NCBI GenBank assembly: GCA_022703585.1
Contig: JAKLDJ010000001.1
Span: 612,006 to 676,005, forward strand
From: Candidatus Omnitrophota bacterium
Lineage (GTDB): Bacteria; Omnitrophota; Gorgyraeia; Zapsychrales; JAKLDJ01
Reading direction: 5' to 3'
Length of the DNA: 64,000 nucleotides
The notes beneath the pieces are model-generated. The model searched no databases. It saw nothing but the letters and a program-made list of their open reading frames with translations, and was not told where the DNA came from. The translations under genes and the position numbers were made by a program. Below are positions 24,292 to 32,798 of the stretch, one piece after another (the first letter of the stretch is position 1; every line of letters starts with the position of its first letter).

Positions 24292-26576
24292 GAAGATAAT
24301 AGAAGTAAAATTAATACCGCCGCATTCAGTGCCGCACAAAAAAGTCCCAGTGAAGTTATTCCTAAAAGAGGAATAAGAATTGTTCCGGTCAGTAAGGACC
24401 CCAGAGTAGCCCCCAGGGTATCGGCGGCATAAAGCCCGCCGGCAAAGCTTGCCAAAGATTCTGATTTTCTTTCGCTTGATCCCCACAAAAGATGTGTTGC
24501 CAAAGGATATTGAAGCCCGCCTAAGAATCCGGCAACGACCGGTAAAAGGGCAAAGGCGGCGACAAATATTTCTTCTTGCGGCAGGCGGGGAGATTGTTTT
24601 AAAAAGATGAGGGTTGCCAGCAATGCCAAAGGATACAGAGTGGTAACAATTTGTGACTGCCGGTATACTTTATAAATTTCTTTCAGGTTTCCGGAAAATT
24701 TGATGATGATTTTTCCCGCCGTAAAACTTCCCCAGGCCAGCCCGCCCATAAACGCCGCCATCATCAGGCCGATTTTGTAATAGATATAACCGTACAGTGT
24801 CTGAAATGATAGGATGATGATCAATTGGACGATGATTTGAGACAAGCCGGTATTGATAATCGAAATAACGACCGGCGATGCGGGGGATCTTTTCCGCAAG
24901 AGCAATCCCGCGGCCAGGAGGATAATAGGCAAAATCATCAGGTGTTTTAATTTTATCCACTCTATTTTTTCCATGGCCTGTTTAAAGATCGTATTAAAAT
25001 GCGTTGACCACAGAACGATGTCATAAAAATAAACGACCGGTTTCATGTCGGTGTTTAGATTGCCGTCAATTTTTAAGATTGATTTGATATAACTGACTCG
25101 ATCTTCGGTCAATTTAGCGGGCAGATAATATTCATTAACGAATTGAGTCTTAATGCCCCGGGTTCTTAACCGGTTAACCAGCGTGGGGATATTGTAGGTA
25201 AGTATATTCGAGCTTTTGCAGGCTAAGAAAATATTTGTTTCTCCGGGGATGGAGATGACGTCGGGGAAGACGTTTCGTAACGTCGTGTAAATTGAGCGTA
25301 AGAATTTTTGCGCCTGCGGGCTTAAATAATCTTCGGCAGAAGAAACGCTTAAAGCGATGATGCCGTTGTCGTTAAGGATTCGGGAGGCCTCTTTAAAAAA
25401 CTCGAGTGAATAATAACGGTTAATGAGCGCCGTGTAAGGGTCCCCTAAGTTGACGATGATCACATCGTATTTTTCCTGTGCCCTTTTGACGATAAGCCTG
25501 GCGTCGGAATAAATGATGTGCACACGGCTGTCTTTTAAAGGTAGAAGATTTTCTTCCGGAATATATTTTTGTGAAAGACGTATGACGCCGGGATCAAGTT
25601 CGACGTAATCCGTGCGAATGACGGGGTGTTTCAATATTTCTTTAAGGCTTCCGCCGATGCCGTTTCCGATCAAAAGAACTTCTTTAGGGCCGGGATGTTC
25701 CAAGAGGGCGTAGTGGGTATTTTCCTCGGCGGTTAATTCGTCTTTTGTGGAGTATGAAAGAAGTCCGTTTTCAAAAAGGCTGTACTCATCTTTTATCTTG
25801 GTCAGCGTGATGTTACCGTACGGAGAATCAACGATTGCAACAATTTCAAAACCTTTCCATTGAACCTGGCGGGTGAGTTTGTCCAACTTATCTATCAATC
25901 TTGTCGAGCAAAGCATTAATATGCATGCAAGAAAGGCTAAGGAGATTTTGACGGACCTCTTGCCGGTTTTTAAGGTAAGGGTAGCGGTGACTATGCCGAC
26001 GAACCCAGCCAGAAAGGCTATTTGCATAGCCGGCATAAAGCGGACGAGTATAAAACTGAACAAAATTCCGCCGCTAGCCGCCCCCAGAGATTCCCAGAGA
26101 TAGACTTTTCCTGCCAAAGAAGTCTGAGGGGGGTTGCCTTTGCCGGGCGTGTGCGGCAAATGGCATAGCAATGCAAAAATTCCCCCCAAGAGGATTGTCA
26201 GCGGCGCCAAAACGAGGAAACTTATGACGCATATCGGGATAATACCGAGGATTTCTCCGGTTTGAATTCCCATCAGGGATTTTGTGAGGCGGATGACAAT
26301 GACGCAGATCGGTAGGATAAAAAAGATTAAAATAAAGAAAAGATTGAGCCAGAAAGAATCATTATTTATTTTCTTAGAGAAGATGCCGGCTAATAAACTT
26401 CCGACGGCAATCCAGAAAAGCCAGCTGGCGAGGATAACGGCATAGGCGGTTTCGTTGCCGTAAAAGATAATGATCAGTTCGCGCAAAAGCACGATCTGGC
26501 TGACCATGGACGTCAGGCCCAGGACGAATGCAAGAACGGCATTTTGTTTTATCTTATGTGTAAATACATTAACCAT
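24276..26576 (-). CDS. fused membrane spermidine synthase-like protein
   Basis: The 766-aa protein has about seven hydrophobic helices at the N-terminus, a central Rossmann domain, and further helices at the C-terminus. The central domain carries V-L-L-I-G-N-G-I-G-G-S-L-K-E-I-L (SAM/dcSAM loop), Y-V-E-L-D-P-G-V and V-I-I-V-N-L-G-D-P, as in spermidine synthases. Such fused proteins are common in environmental bacteria; whether they make polyamines or methylate something else is unknown. AGGAA precedes the ATG. It converges on the Tat gene, so it is not in the same transcript, but the association may still be functional. Confidence 0.82.
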   Translation of the reverse strand: MVNVFTHKIKQNAVLAFVLGLTSMVSQIVLLRELIIIFYGNETAYAVILASWLFWIAVGSLLAGIFSKKINNDSFWLNLFFILIFFILPICVIVIRLTKSLMGIQTGEILGIIPICVISFLVLAPLTILLGGIFALLCHLPHTPGKGNPPQTSLAGKVYLWESLGAASGGILFSFILVRFMPAMQIAFLAGFVGIVTATLTLKTGKRSVKISLAFLACILMLCSTRLIDKLDKLTRQVQWKGFEIVAIVDSPYGNITLTKIKDEYSLFENGLLSYSTKDELTAEENTHYALLEHPGPKEVLLIGNGIGGSLKEILKHPVIRTDYVELDPGVIRLSQKYIPEENLLPLKDSRVHIIYSDARLIVKRAQEKYDVIIVNLGDPYTALINRYYSLEFFKEASRILNDNGIIALSVSSAEDYLSPQAQKFLRSIYTTLRNVFPDVISIPGETNIFLACKSSNILTYNIPTLVNRLRTRGIKTQFVNEYYLPAKLTEDRVSYIKSILKIDGNLNTDMKPVVYFYDIVLWSTHFNTIFKQAMEKIEWIKLKHLMILPIILLAAGLLLRKRSPASPVVISIINTGLSQIIVQLIIILSFQTLYGYIYYKIGLMMAAFMGGLAWGSFTAGKIIIKFSGNLKEIYKVYRQSQIVTTLYPLALLATLIFLKQSPRLPQEEIFVAAFALLPVVAGFLGGLQYPLATHLLWGSSERKSESLASFAGGLYAADTLGATLGSLLTGTILIPLLGITSLGLFCAALNAAVLILLLLSSYPAK

Positions 26577-26641
26577 TATTCCTATTTTTATCAGATGTAT
26601 GTTTAATTAGCAAGTTTTAAGATTGACTCCGGTTTGAGCTG

Positions 26642-26670
26642 TTGACACTGGGTGTGTGGAGGTGTATTAT
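26642..26670 (+). promoter_or_regulatory. near-consensus promoter of the 28-codon Cys-rich gene
   Basis: A perfect TTGACA and TATTAT are separated by exactly 17 bases. Transcription should start about 24 bases before the small gene. Confidence 0.85.
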
Positions 26671-26700
26671 AAGCTACATTTTCTAAAGGGGGTGATCATC

Positions 26701-26787
26701 ATGCGTGGTTCATGTTGTTGTGGTTGTGCTCCAATAAAGACCAAAAAGAAGAAAGCGAAAGCCAAGTCCAAAGCGAAATCGAAGTAA
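26701..26787 (+). CDS. 28-aa Cys- and Lys-rich small protein
   Basis: The frame encodes M-R-G-S-C-C-C-G-C-A-P-I-K-T, followed by a tail of Lys broken only by Ala and Ser. The leader holds AAAGGGGGTGATC, nearly the full anti-Shine-Dalgarno complement. A near-ideal promoter lies upstream and a 14-bp-stem terminator downstream, so this is a complete, probably highly expressed, single-gene unit. The C-C-C-G-C cluster could bind a metal or Fe-S cluster, and the Lys tail could bind nucleic acid or phosphate surfaces; both are inferences. I do not recognise the family. It is too short for ordinary gene finders. Confidence 0.8.
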   Translation: MRGSCCCGCAPIKTKKKKAKAKSKAKSK

Positions 26788-26839
26788 GCTGAACCTGCTG
26801 AAATCGAGATTTTGGTTGGGTTTTAATAAATAGTTTTAT

Positions 26840-26881
26840 AAGGGCAATCCCCCGAATAGGGGGATTGCCCTTACGGTTTTT
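26840..26881 (+). terminator. terminator of the 28-codon gene
   Basis: AAGGGCAATCCCCC at 26840-26853 pairs perfectly with its complement at 26859-26872 around GAATA. ACGGTTTTT follows. Confidence 0.85.
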
Positions 26882-26951
26882 AACCTGCCTTTTAAAGGAC
26901 GAGCAGTGCCTTGAACAAGATTTTATTTTCTTGCGCTAAACGCAAAATAAG

Positions 26952-26979
26952 TTGAACTTCACCCAAATAGCTATATAAT
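26952..26979 (+). promoter_or_regulatory. promoter giving a leaderless CDF transcript
   Basis: TTGAAC and a perfect TATAAT are 16 bases apart. The ATG at 26986 begins 7 bases after the -10 box, about where transcription should start. Confidence 0.7.
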
Positions 26980-26985
26980 TTTCTT

Positions 26986-27867
26986 ATGCACGAAAAAAAT
27001 CCTCAAGGGCGGTATGACCAGATAAAACGTGTCTTGTGGCTCATCCTTCTCTTAAATTGGAGCGTAGCCGCCGCTAAAATCATTTACGGCCTTATAACTA
27101 ATTTCGGAAGTATGACTGCCGATGGTTTTCATTCTCTAGCTGACGGTGCGTCCAACATCATAGGCCTTATCGGCATTACCATCGCCTCACAGCCCGCCGA
27201 CAAAGATCATCCCTACGGACACAAGAAATACGAAACGTTGTTTTCTCTGGCGATCGCGGGATTTCTTTTTTTCACCTGCTATAACCTTGTGATAAGCGGC
27301 ATAAAACGGTTGCATGAACCCGTTATTCCCCAAATAGATTCTTTAAGCTTCACAGTCATGATTATAACCATGGCGGTCAATATCTTTGTGATGCGCTATG
27401 AATATAAACAGGGCAAACGTTTCAATAGCGATATCCTGATTTCGGATTCTCTTCATACCAGGACGGATATTTTTACTTCTTTTTCGGTTATTATCGCTTT
27501 GATTGTATCCAAGATTGGATTCAATATTATTGACCCGATTGTTACGATGCTTATCGCGTTGTTTATTGCCTATGCTGCTTTCTCGATTGTCCGGGAAAGC
27601 TCAGGCGTCTTGTGTGACACGGCGGTTATCTTAGATGAGCAAAAAATAGAAACCCTTGTCTCCTCCATCAAGGGCGTTAAAAGCTGCCATAAAATCAGGA
27701 GCCGCGGCCGGCCGGATGACATCCACGTGGATCTACATATTCAAGTCAACTCTCACATGCATGTTGATGAGGCTCACCGGATCAGCCACGAGATTTCCGG
27801 GGCTATTAAGAATAGAATTCCCGGCGTAACCGATGTGGTTGTCCATATTGAGCCGAAGGGCAAGTGA
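26986..27867 (+). CDS. cation diffusion facilitator (CDF) metal transporter
   Basis: The 293-aa protein has six hydrophobic helices and a soluble C-terminal domain. The metal sites are visible: D-G-F-H-S-L-A-D (about 46-53) in helix 2 and D-S-L-H-T-R-T-D in helix 5. The intervening H-P-Y-G-H-K-K-Y-E-T motif is typical of the family, and the C-terminal domain is His-rich (D-I-H-V-D-L-H-I-Q-V). CDF proteins export Zn, Fe, Mn or Co in exchange for protons. The metal cannot be read from this sequence with certainty. No RBS is present and a leaderless mRNA is predicted. Confidence 0.93.
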   Translation: MHEKNPQGRYDQIKRVLWLILLLNWSVAAAKIIYGLITNFGSMTADGFHSLADGASNIIGLIGITIASQPADKDHPYGHKKYETLFSLAIAGFLFFTCYNLVISGIKRLHEPVIPQIDSLSFTVMIITMAVNIFVMRYEYKQGKRFNSDILISDSLHTRTDIFTSFSVIIALIVSKIGFNIIDPIVTMLIALFIAYAAFSIVRESSGVLCDTAVILDEQKIETLVSSIKGVKSCHKIRSRGRPDDIHVDLHIQVNSHMHVDEAHRISHEISGAIKNRIPGVTDVVVHIEPKGK

Positions 27868-28007
27868 CGGTGCCAGCCAAGTTTTCGTGAGATCTGCCTT
27901 AGAGGGGCGTGTTAAAATGTTTTGGAGACGGATAAATTTCCTGCCTGATTCATTCCGAGGGAAGAGGTGATGACCGTAATCCAAAGAATAACTTTTCCTG
28001 AGATTTA

Positions 28008-29606
28008 TTAGGGCGGTATACGCCTGAAGACTTTTGTTCCGTGATGGCTCCAGGGTTCCCGAGGAGGGGCTTGCCAATCACCAAAAACCGCATCCAGCTC
28101 AAAATGTTCGTCAATATAACGGGCGAGTAGAGGGCAGTATGTTTTACCGAATACGCCTAAGCCCGGTACGGGCGAATCGATTCTAGAAGACATCAAAATC
28201 CAATTTACCTTCCTGCTTTCCAGCCGGGCGATGATTTCTTTCTCCTGCCTCTGAGAGATTTTAATATGTTCAAAGAAATACAACTCGCGTATGGGGCTGT
28301 CTTTACCGACCAGAAAATAATAAAGCGGATCATAGGGCAAAGCAAGGAATGTTTCGCCGCTTTTTAAGTGATCGCGTAAATATTTTGTCGTTGTTTGAAC
28401 AGTATAAATCCATCCCCAGTCGTTGGTCACGTATACTTTTTCGGACTCAAGGCTCAAATATTGAGGAGGGGTTTTAAAACTTTGTATCATCTGATATTTT
28501 CCGTACATTGCCAGAGAAGCAAGTAACGCAAGTGTGATGCATAATAGAAATTTGACGATGCGTGATAGCCTTTTGGTTCCCATATGGATGAGGGTAAAAA
28601 TAAGAATGGTGTTTAAAGGCGTAATCCAGTATATCCGGTAATTGACCCCGCTAACGATTAGCTCGTGGAGATTGAAGGACCAAAATAATGCCAATGTGAT
28701 GAATATAAGCGAAATGCGCGTTTTGAATTCTCGGTTAGACTGTTGCTGCAACAATAGGTTCAAGGTTTGCAAAGACGAGAATATGATGATTAACCCGAAG
28801 AATATATTGGGCCAGCTCGAGAGGAAGTTGGACACATTGGAGCGCCACAACTCTTTAAAAGGAATCCAAAACGAATAATCGGGAGCGCGGTAAGAGCCCG
28901 GATAACATTGCTGAAGATAGTCAAGGGGGAGACCCCGCAGGAATACCCAGTAGGTCAAAAGGGTCAGTGTTACGATTGAAACGGACAAAAGGTAAAGGCG
29001 CTTTTTTGGAAAAACCGGGAGATATTTACGAGAGAAGTCAATAACATGAAGGGACAAGACCAGTGCCGCTAATCCGGAAAGCCCGATATTAATTTTTATT
29101 AAACCCAAAATAAAAACGGAGAGTAATCCTGTATAGACATAAAGATTCCGAGGCCGTTTGATATAGAGAAAAAGTGAATAGACGGTTGTCAGAAGCATGA
29201 GGATTCCGCCGATATGATTGTATGTATAAACGAAATCAGGATTAAACGTCCAAAACCACACTGCAGCAATCAATGCCAGCCAGGGTGTTATGAAAAGCGA
29301 TAACATCAAGTAAATAACGACGCCGCACAACTCGACGAGCAATAGTTTTCCCAGTAGGACGCTGTGGATGCTGATTCCGAAAAGTTGATAAAACAAACCG
29401 TAATAGTAGGGCATGAGCGGTCCGTAAACCCACCAGTAGTCTCGGTAGGGAGTGCCGCCCTCAAAAGTTTTTTTAAAGCCATACAAGTCGCGGCCGTTGT
29501 CGCCTTGGGTCAAGGCAATATGCAAATTATGATAGGGGTGGATGAAGAGGATTCCGATAAGAATGACCAAAATCAGGAATAATATTTTTTTGTAGAGAGG
29601 TGTCAT
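28008..29606 (-). CDS. multi-pass membrane glycosyltransferase-like protein (GT-C type)
   Basis: The 532-aa protein has about ten hydrophobic helices and, after the first, the loop G-D-N-G-R-D-L-Y-G-F with G-G-T-P-Y-R-D-Y-W-W-V-Y-G-P. Asp-bearing loops of this kind mark lipid-linked sugar transferases of the PMT/ArnT fold. A soluble C-terminal domain follows. The ATG at 29606 is preferred to a TTG at 29648 that lies inside yifB. It follows yifB by 35 bases on the same strand, probably a chance pairing. The substrate is unknown. Confidence 0.65.
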   Translation of the reverse strand: MTPLYKKILFLILVILIGILFIHPYHNLHIALTQGDNGRDLYGFKKTFEGGTPYRDYWWVYGPLMPYYYGLFYQLFGISIHSVLLGKLLLVELCGVVIYLMLSLFITPWLALIAAVWFWTFNPDFVYTYNHIGGILMLLTTVYSLFLYIKRPRNLYVYTGLLSVFILGLIKINIGLSGLAALVLSLHVIDFSRKYLPVFPKKRLYLLSVSIVTLTLLTYWVFLRGLPLDYLQQCYPGSYRAPDYSFWIPFKELWRSNVSNFLSSWPNIFFGLIIIFSSLQTLNLLLQQQSNREFKTRISLIFITLALFWSFNLHELIVSGVNYRIYWITPLNTILIFTLIHMGTKRLSRIVKFLLCITLALLASLAMYGKYQMIQSFKTPPQYLSLESEKVYVTNDWGWIYTVQTTTKYLRDHLKSGETFLALPYDPLYYFLVGKDSPIRELYFFEHIKISQRQEKEIIARLESRKVNWILMSSRIDSPVPGLGVFGKTYCPLLARYIDEHFELDAVFGDWQAPPREPWSHHGTKVFRRIPP

Positions 29607-29641
29607 AAAAAAAGTTTTATTGGAGTCCGGTCGGTTGTTTC

Positions 29642-31171
29642 TCACCAAATATTTCGATCTAAACTTCTATACTGGATAGCCTCAGAGATGTGTTCGGGCA
29701 AAATATTTTCTTTATCGTCCAAATCGGCGATGGTGCGGGCAACCTTTAAAATTTTATCATGGGCCCGGGCGGAGAGGCCCAATTCCTCCATGGCGCTTTT
29801 GAGCAGTTCCTTTGACTCTTCGCTTATGGGGCAATATTGTTTTATCTGCTGCTGGCCCATCTGGGCGTTACAGTAAATAGATGTTTTAGCCAGTCTTTGG
29901 TGCTGCCGGTGACGCGCGGAAACAGTCCTTTTCTTAATATCGGCGGAAGATTCGCAAGAAACGGCAGAAAGAAGTTCCTTATATCTGACCGAAGGGGCCT
30001 CCAGATGAATATCGATTCTGTCTAAAAGTGGCCCGGAGATTTTCGAAAGATATTTCTGGATTTTTTGCGGGGTGCAATGACATTCCTTTTTGGGATCCGT
30101 ATACCAACCGCACGGGCAGGGGTTCATGGCGCAGACAAGCATAAATTTAGCCGGAAACCGCATTGATTTTGCCGCTCGGGCAACTGAAACAAAATTATCC
30201 TCCAGGGGTTGCCGTAGTGCCTCCAAGACATTGCGGTTAAATTCCGGGAGTTCGTCTAAGAATAAAACACCGTTATGGGCCAGGCTGATTTCTCCGGGCC
30301 GTGGAATCGTGCCTCCGCCCACTAAAGCCACATCGGAACTGGTGTGGTGCGGGGACCGAAAGGGGCGTGTGGCAACAACGCCGATGCGGGAATTGATTTC
30401 GCCTGCGGCTGAATGGATTTTGGTTGTCTCCAGCGCCTCTTGCAGGGTCATATCCGGCAGGATGGTGATCAGTCGCTGGGCAAGCATTGTTTTTCCGCTA
30501 CCCGGAGGGCCAATTAACAAGGTGTTATGTCCTCCGGCTGCGGCTACCTCCAGTCCGCGCTTGACATGGGTTTGCCCTTTAACGTCGGAAAAATCGATAT
30601 CGTAACGATGGGCTTTTTTAAAAATCGATTCTGCGTCTATCTTGACGGGTTTTATGGCATCGGAATCCGTCAGGAAATTAACCGCCTCGGCCAATGTTTT
30701 TACCGGATAAACCGCGAGATTGTTGGCAATGGCTGCTTCGGTAGCATTTTCAAAAGGGACAATGAGGCCGTCAAATTTGTCTTTGGAGGCTGCCATGGCG
30801 ATACACAGGGTGCCTTTGATGGGTTGGACCCGGCCATCCAATGAAAGCTCGCCTAGAACCGCGTATTTTCCTAAGCGGGAAGGGTCAAGTTGTTTTGTCG
30901 CTGCCAGGACGCCTAAAGCGATAGCCAGGTCGAAGGAGGGGCCCTCTTTTTTGACATCGGCCGGGGCGAGATTAACAGTGATCCGCTGAGGCGCGAACTT
31001 GTAATGACTGTTTTTTATAGCTGAACGGACGCGCTCTTTACTTTCTTTAACGGCGTTATCCGGTAGCCCAACGATAACCATCGAAGGCAGGCCTGAGGAG
31101 ATGTCTATTTCGATAGTGACGGCGTGGGTATCAAGGCCGAAAATTCCGAAACTAGAGAGTTTTGCTAACAT
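29642..31171 (-). CDS. YifB/ComM family AAA+ ATPase (Mg-chelatase-like)
   Basis: From the Met at 31171 the protein is 509 aa, the usual length, and begins M-L-A-K-L-S-S-F-G-I-F-G-L. It has the N-terminal Lon-like fold (G-L-P-S-M-V-I-V-G-L-P-D), Walker A G-P-P-G-S-G-K-T, a Walker B ending F-L-D-E-L-P-E-F, and the C-terminal Mg-chelatase region with C-N-P-C-P-C-G. ComM is a hexameric helicase for branch migration in natural transformation; family members occur widely. The presence of comEA and comEC later in the window fits DNA uptake. Confidence 0.93.
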   Translation of the reverse strand: MLAKLSSFGIFGLDTHAVTIEIDISSGLPSMVIVGLPDNAVKESKERVRSAIKNSHYKFAPQRITVNLAPADVKKEGPSFDLAIALGVLAATKQLDPSRLGKYAVLGELSLDGRVQPIKGTLCIAMAASKDKFDGLIVPFENATEAAIANNLAVYPVKTLAEAVNFLTDSDAIKPVKIDAESIFKKAHRYDIDFSDVKGQTHVKRGLEVAAAGGHNTLLIGPPGSGKTMLAQRLITILPDMTLQEALETTKIHSAAGEINSRIGVVATRPFRSPHHTSSDVALVGGGTIPRPGEISLAHNGVLFLDELPEFNRNVLEALRQPLEDNFVSVARAAKSMRFPAKFMLVCAMNPCPCGWYTDPKKECHCTPQKIQKYLSKISGPLLDRIDIHLEAPSVRYKELLSAVSCESSADIKKRTVSARHRQHQRLAKTSIYCNAQMGQQQIKQYCPISEESKELLKSAMEELGLSARAHDKILKVARTIADLDDKENILPEHISEAIQYRSLDRNIW

Positions 31172-31270
31172 ATTGGAATTGAAAGGCTTTAGGTTGCCAG
31201 AAAATACCTTGCTTTTTTGAATTCCAAAATTTATAATGTACCTTAACATAATTCGCTAAACCCGTCAATC

Positions 31271-31416
31271 TTATTGACTTCCTTAAAACCAAAGAAATAT
31301 AAGGTAGTCAATACCGGGCTTGGCCCAGTACTGCGCAACCGAAGTTGCGCGGTATTACCTTTTTCCTGACGAAGGCGAGTTTTACACTTTGCTTTTAGAA
31401 AGAAAAAGGTTAATAA
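31271..31416 (+). repeat. structured dispersed repeat, copy A
   Basis: TTATTGACTT at 31271, 21 bases, then AGGTAGTCAATA at 31302 form the first stem. Nested hairpins follow: GGGC/GCCC, and TGCGCAAC-CGAA-GTTGCGC inside AATACC/GGTATT. The 3' end reads GAAAAAGGTTAATAA just before the PAP2-like gene. Copy B at 60686 matches along the whole length; copy C at 49681 shares the first stem and its exact spacing. A one-base length difference between A and B destroys any shared reading frame, so it is not coding. Confidence 0.8.
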
Positions 31417-31432
31417 ACGGCATCGAGGCTAA

Positions 31433-31891
31433 ATGGTTAATTTTTTTCAAGCGGTTATGAATAATAGAGTCCTGGTCATTACACTTTTGGCCTGGATTAT
31501 TGCTCAGCTTATCAAGGTTTTGCTGGGGGTGGTTACTAAGAAAAAGTTTGACTTTCGCTGGTTTATCGGCACCGGCGGCATGCCTTCAAGCCACGCGGCC
31601 GGCGCTACCGCCCTGGCGGCATGTTGCGGCATGGAAAAGGGATTTGATTCGGTTATTTTTGCCTTGGCGGCGGTATTTGCCATGGTGACCATGTTTGATG
31701 CCCAAGGGGTGCGCCGCGAGACCGGACAACAAGCTGGGATCCTTAATAAGATTCTTGAGGACATTTATTGGAAGGGAAAGGTTGAGACCAACCGCCTTAA
31801 GGAGCTTATCGGGCATACGCCTATCCAAGTTTTTATCGGGTCCTTGATAGGGCTTTTTATCGCTTTGGTCATGTATCCTCTTTTGGGGTAA
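31433..31891 (+). CDS. divergent PAP2-family membrane protein
   Basis: The 152-aa protein has three or four hydrophobic helices and the signatures G-G-M-P-S-S-H-A-A-G-A-T-A-L, D-A-Q-G-V-R-R-E-T-G-Q-Q-A and G-H-T-P-I-Q-V. These match the divergent PAP2 family (formerly DUF212), membrane proteins resembling acid phosphatase/lipid phosphatases. P-S-S-H-A retains the phosphatase core. A lipid phosphate substrate is plausible but unproved. Its leader is the 3' end of repeat copy A. Confidence 0.85.
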   Translation: MVNFFQAVMNNRVLVITLLAWIIAQLIKVLLGVVTKKKFDFRWFIGTGGMPSSHAAGATALAACCGMEKGFDSVIFALAAVFAMVTMFDAQGVRRETGQQAGILNKILEDIYWKGKVETNRLKELIGHTPIQVFIGSLIGLFIALVMYPLLG

Positions 31892-31942
31892 TAAATTATT
31901 TCCTAAAGATATTTATCTAAATTAAGATTAAGGAGAGTGTTT

Positions 31943-32755
31943 GTGAGTAATAAAATTTTAACGATCGGGTTGGTTGCGGCGGTTTTAATCGTTGCCGGGG
32001 CTATGCTGGCAATGGGTAAAAAGAGCGCTCCTGGTATTTCCGGCGGTTCCTCTTCCTCTGTCCAGGAACTTTACGCCCAAGCGGTTGCGTTGGAAGAGAA
32101 AAACGAACTGCTTAAGGCCAGGGAAAATTACCAGAAGATCATGTCCGACTATCCGGATTTTAAGGAGATCGCCAACGTCCAAAAGAAACTCGAGAGTGCC
32201 AATCTTAAAATCATTTTTTCTGCCATAGAAACACCTCAGACAATTATTCACGAAGTCCAACCCGGAGAATCGCTGGGAAAGATCGCAAAGCAATACAGCG
32301 TGACCACGGAGCTTATCAAGAAAAGCAATAATCTTACTCAAGATACTATCAAGGCGGGCCAGAGACTGCGTATCTGGAAGGGGGTCTTCAGCATTTTTGT
32401 CGATAAGTCCCAGAATATTCTTCTTCTGAAATGTGACGGGGAAATTATTAAAGTCTATAATGTTTCGACGGGAAAGAATAATATTACGCCCGTAGGAACT
32501 TTTAAAATTGTCAATAAGCTTATCGATCCGCCCTGGTATAAAAACGGCAGGGCTATTCCTCCCGGAAATCCGGAAAATATCTTAGGCAGCCGTTGGATGG
32601 GTTTTGATATCCCCAGTTATGGTATCCATGGGACCACCCAGCCCGAAACCATCGGCCAGCAGGTTACCGCCGGATGCGTGCGTATGCGTAACGAAGAAGT
32701 CGAAGAGCTCTTTAGTCTTATCCCTGTCGGGACGCAAGTGACTATCATCGATTAG
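31943..32755 (+). CDS. LysM and L,D-transpeptidase (YkuD) protein
   Basis: The 270-aa protein starts with a GTG, set by AAGGAG 7 bases upstream. It has an N-terminal membrane helix, a short TPR-like stretch (L-Y-A-Q-A-V-A-L-E-E-K), a LysM domain (H-E-V-Q-P-G-E-S-L-G-K-I-A-K-Q-Y) and a C-terminal YkuD domain with H-G-T-T and T-A-G-C-V-R-M, the catalytic Cys motif. It probably makes 3-3 crosslinks in peptidoglycan or anchors a protein to it. The LysM part binds glycan strands. Confidence 0.92.
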   Translation: MSNKILTIGLVAAVLIVAGAMLAMGKKSAPGISGGSSSSVQELYAQAVALEEKNELLKARENYQKIMSDYPDFKEIANVQKKLESANLKIIFSAIETPQTIIHEVQPGESLGKIAKQYSVTTELIKKSNNLTQDTIKAGQRLRIWKGVFSIFVDKSQNILLLKCDGEIIKVYNVSTGKNNITPVGTFKIVNKLIDPPWYKNGRAIPPGNPENILGSRWMGFDIPSYGIHGTTQPETIGQQVTAGCVRMRNEEVEELFSLIPVGTQVTIID

Positions 32756-32798
32756 GCATGATTCTTCCGTATTGTCTTAAACCAACAAAGGTCGCTGC

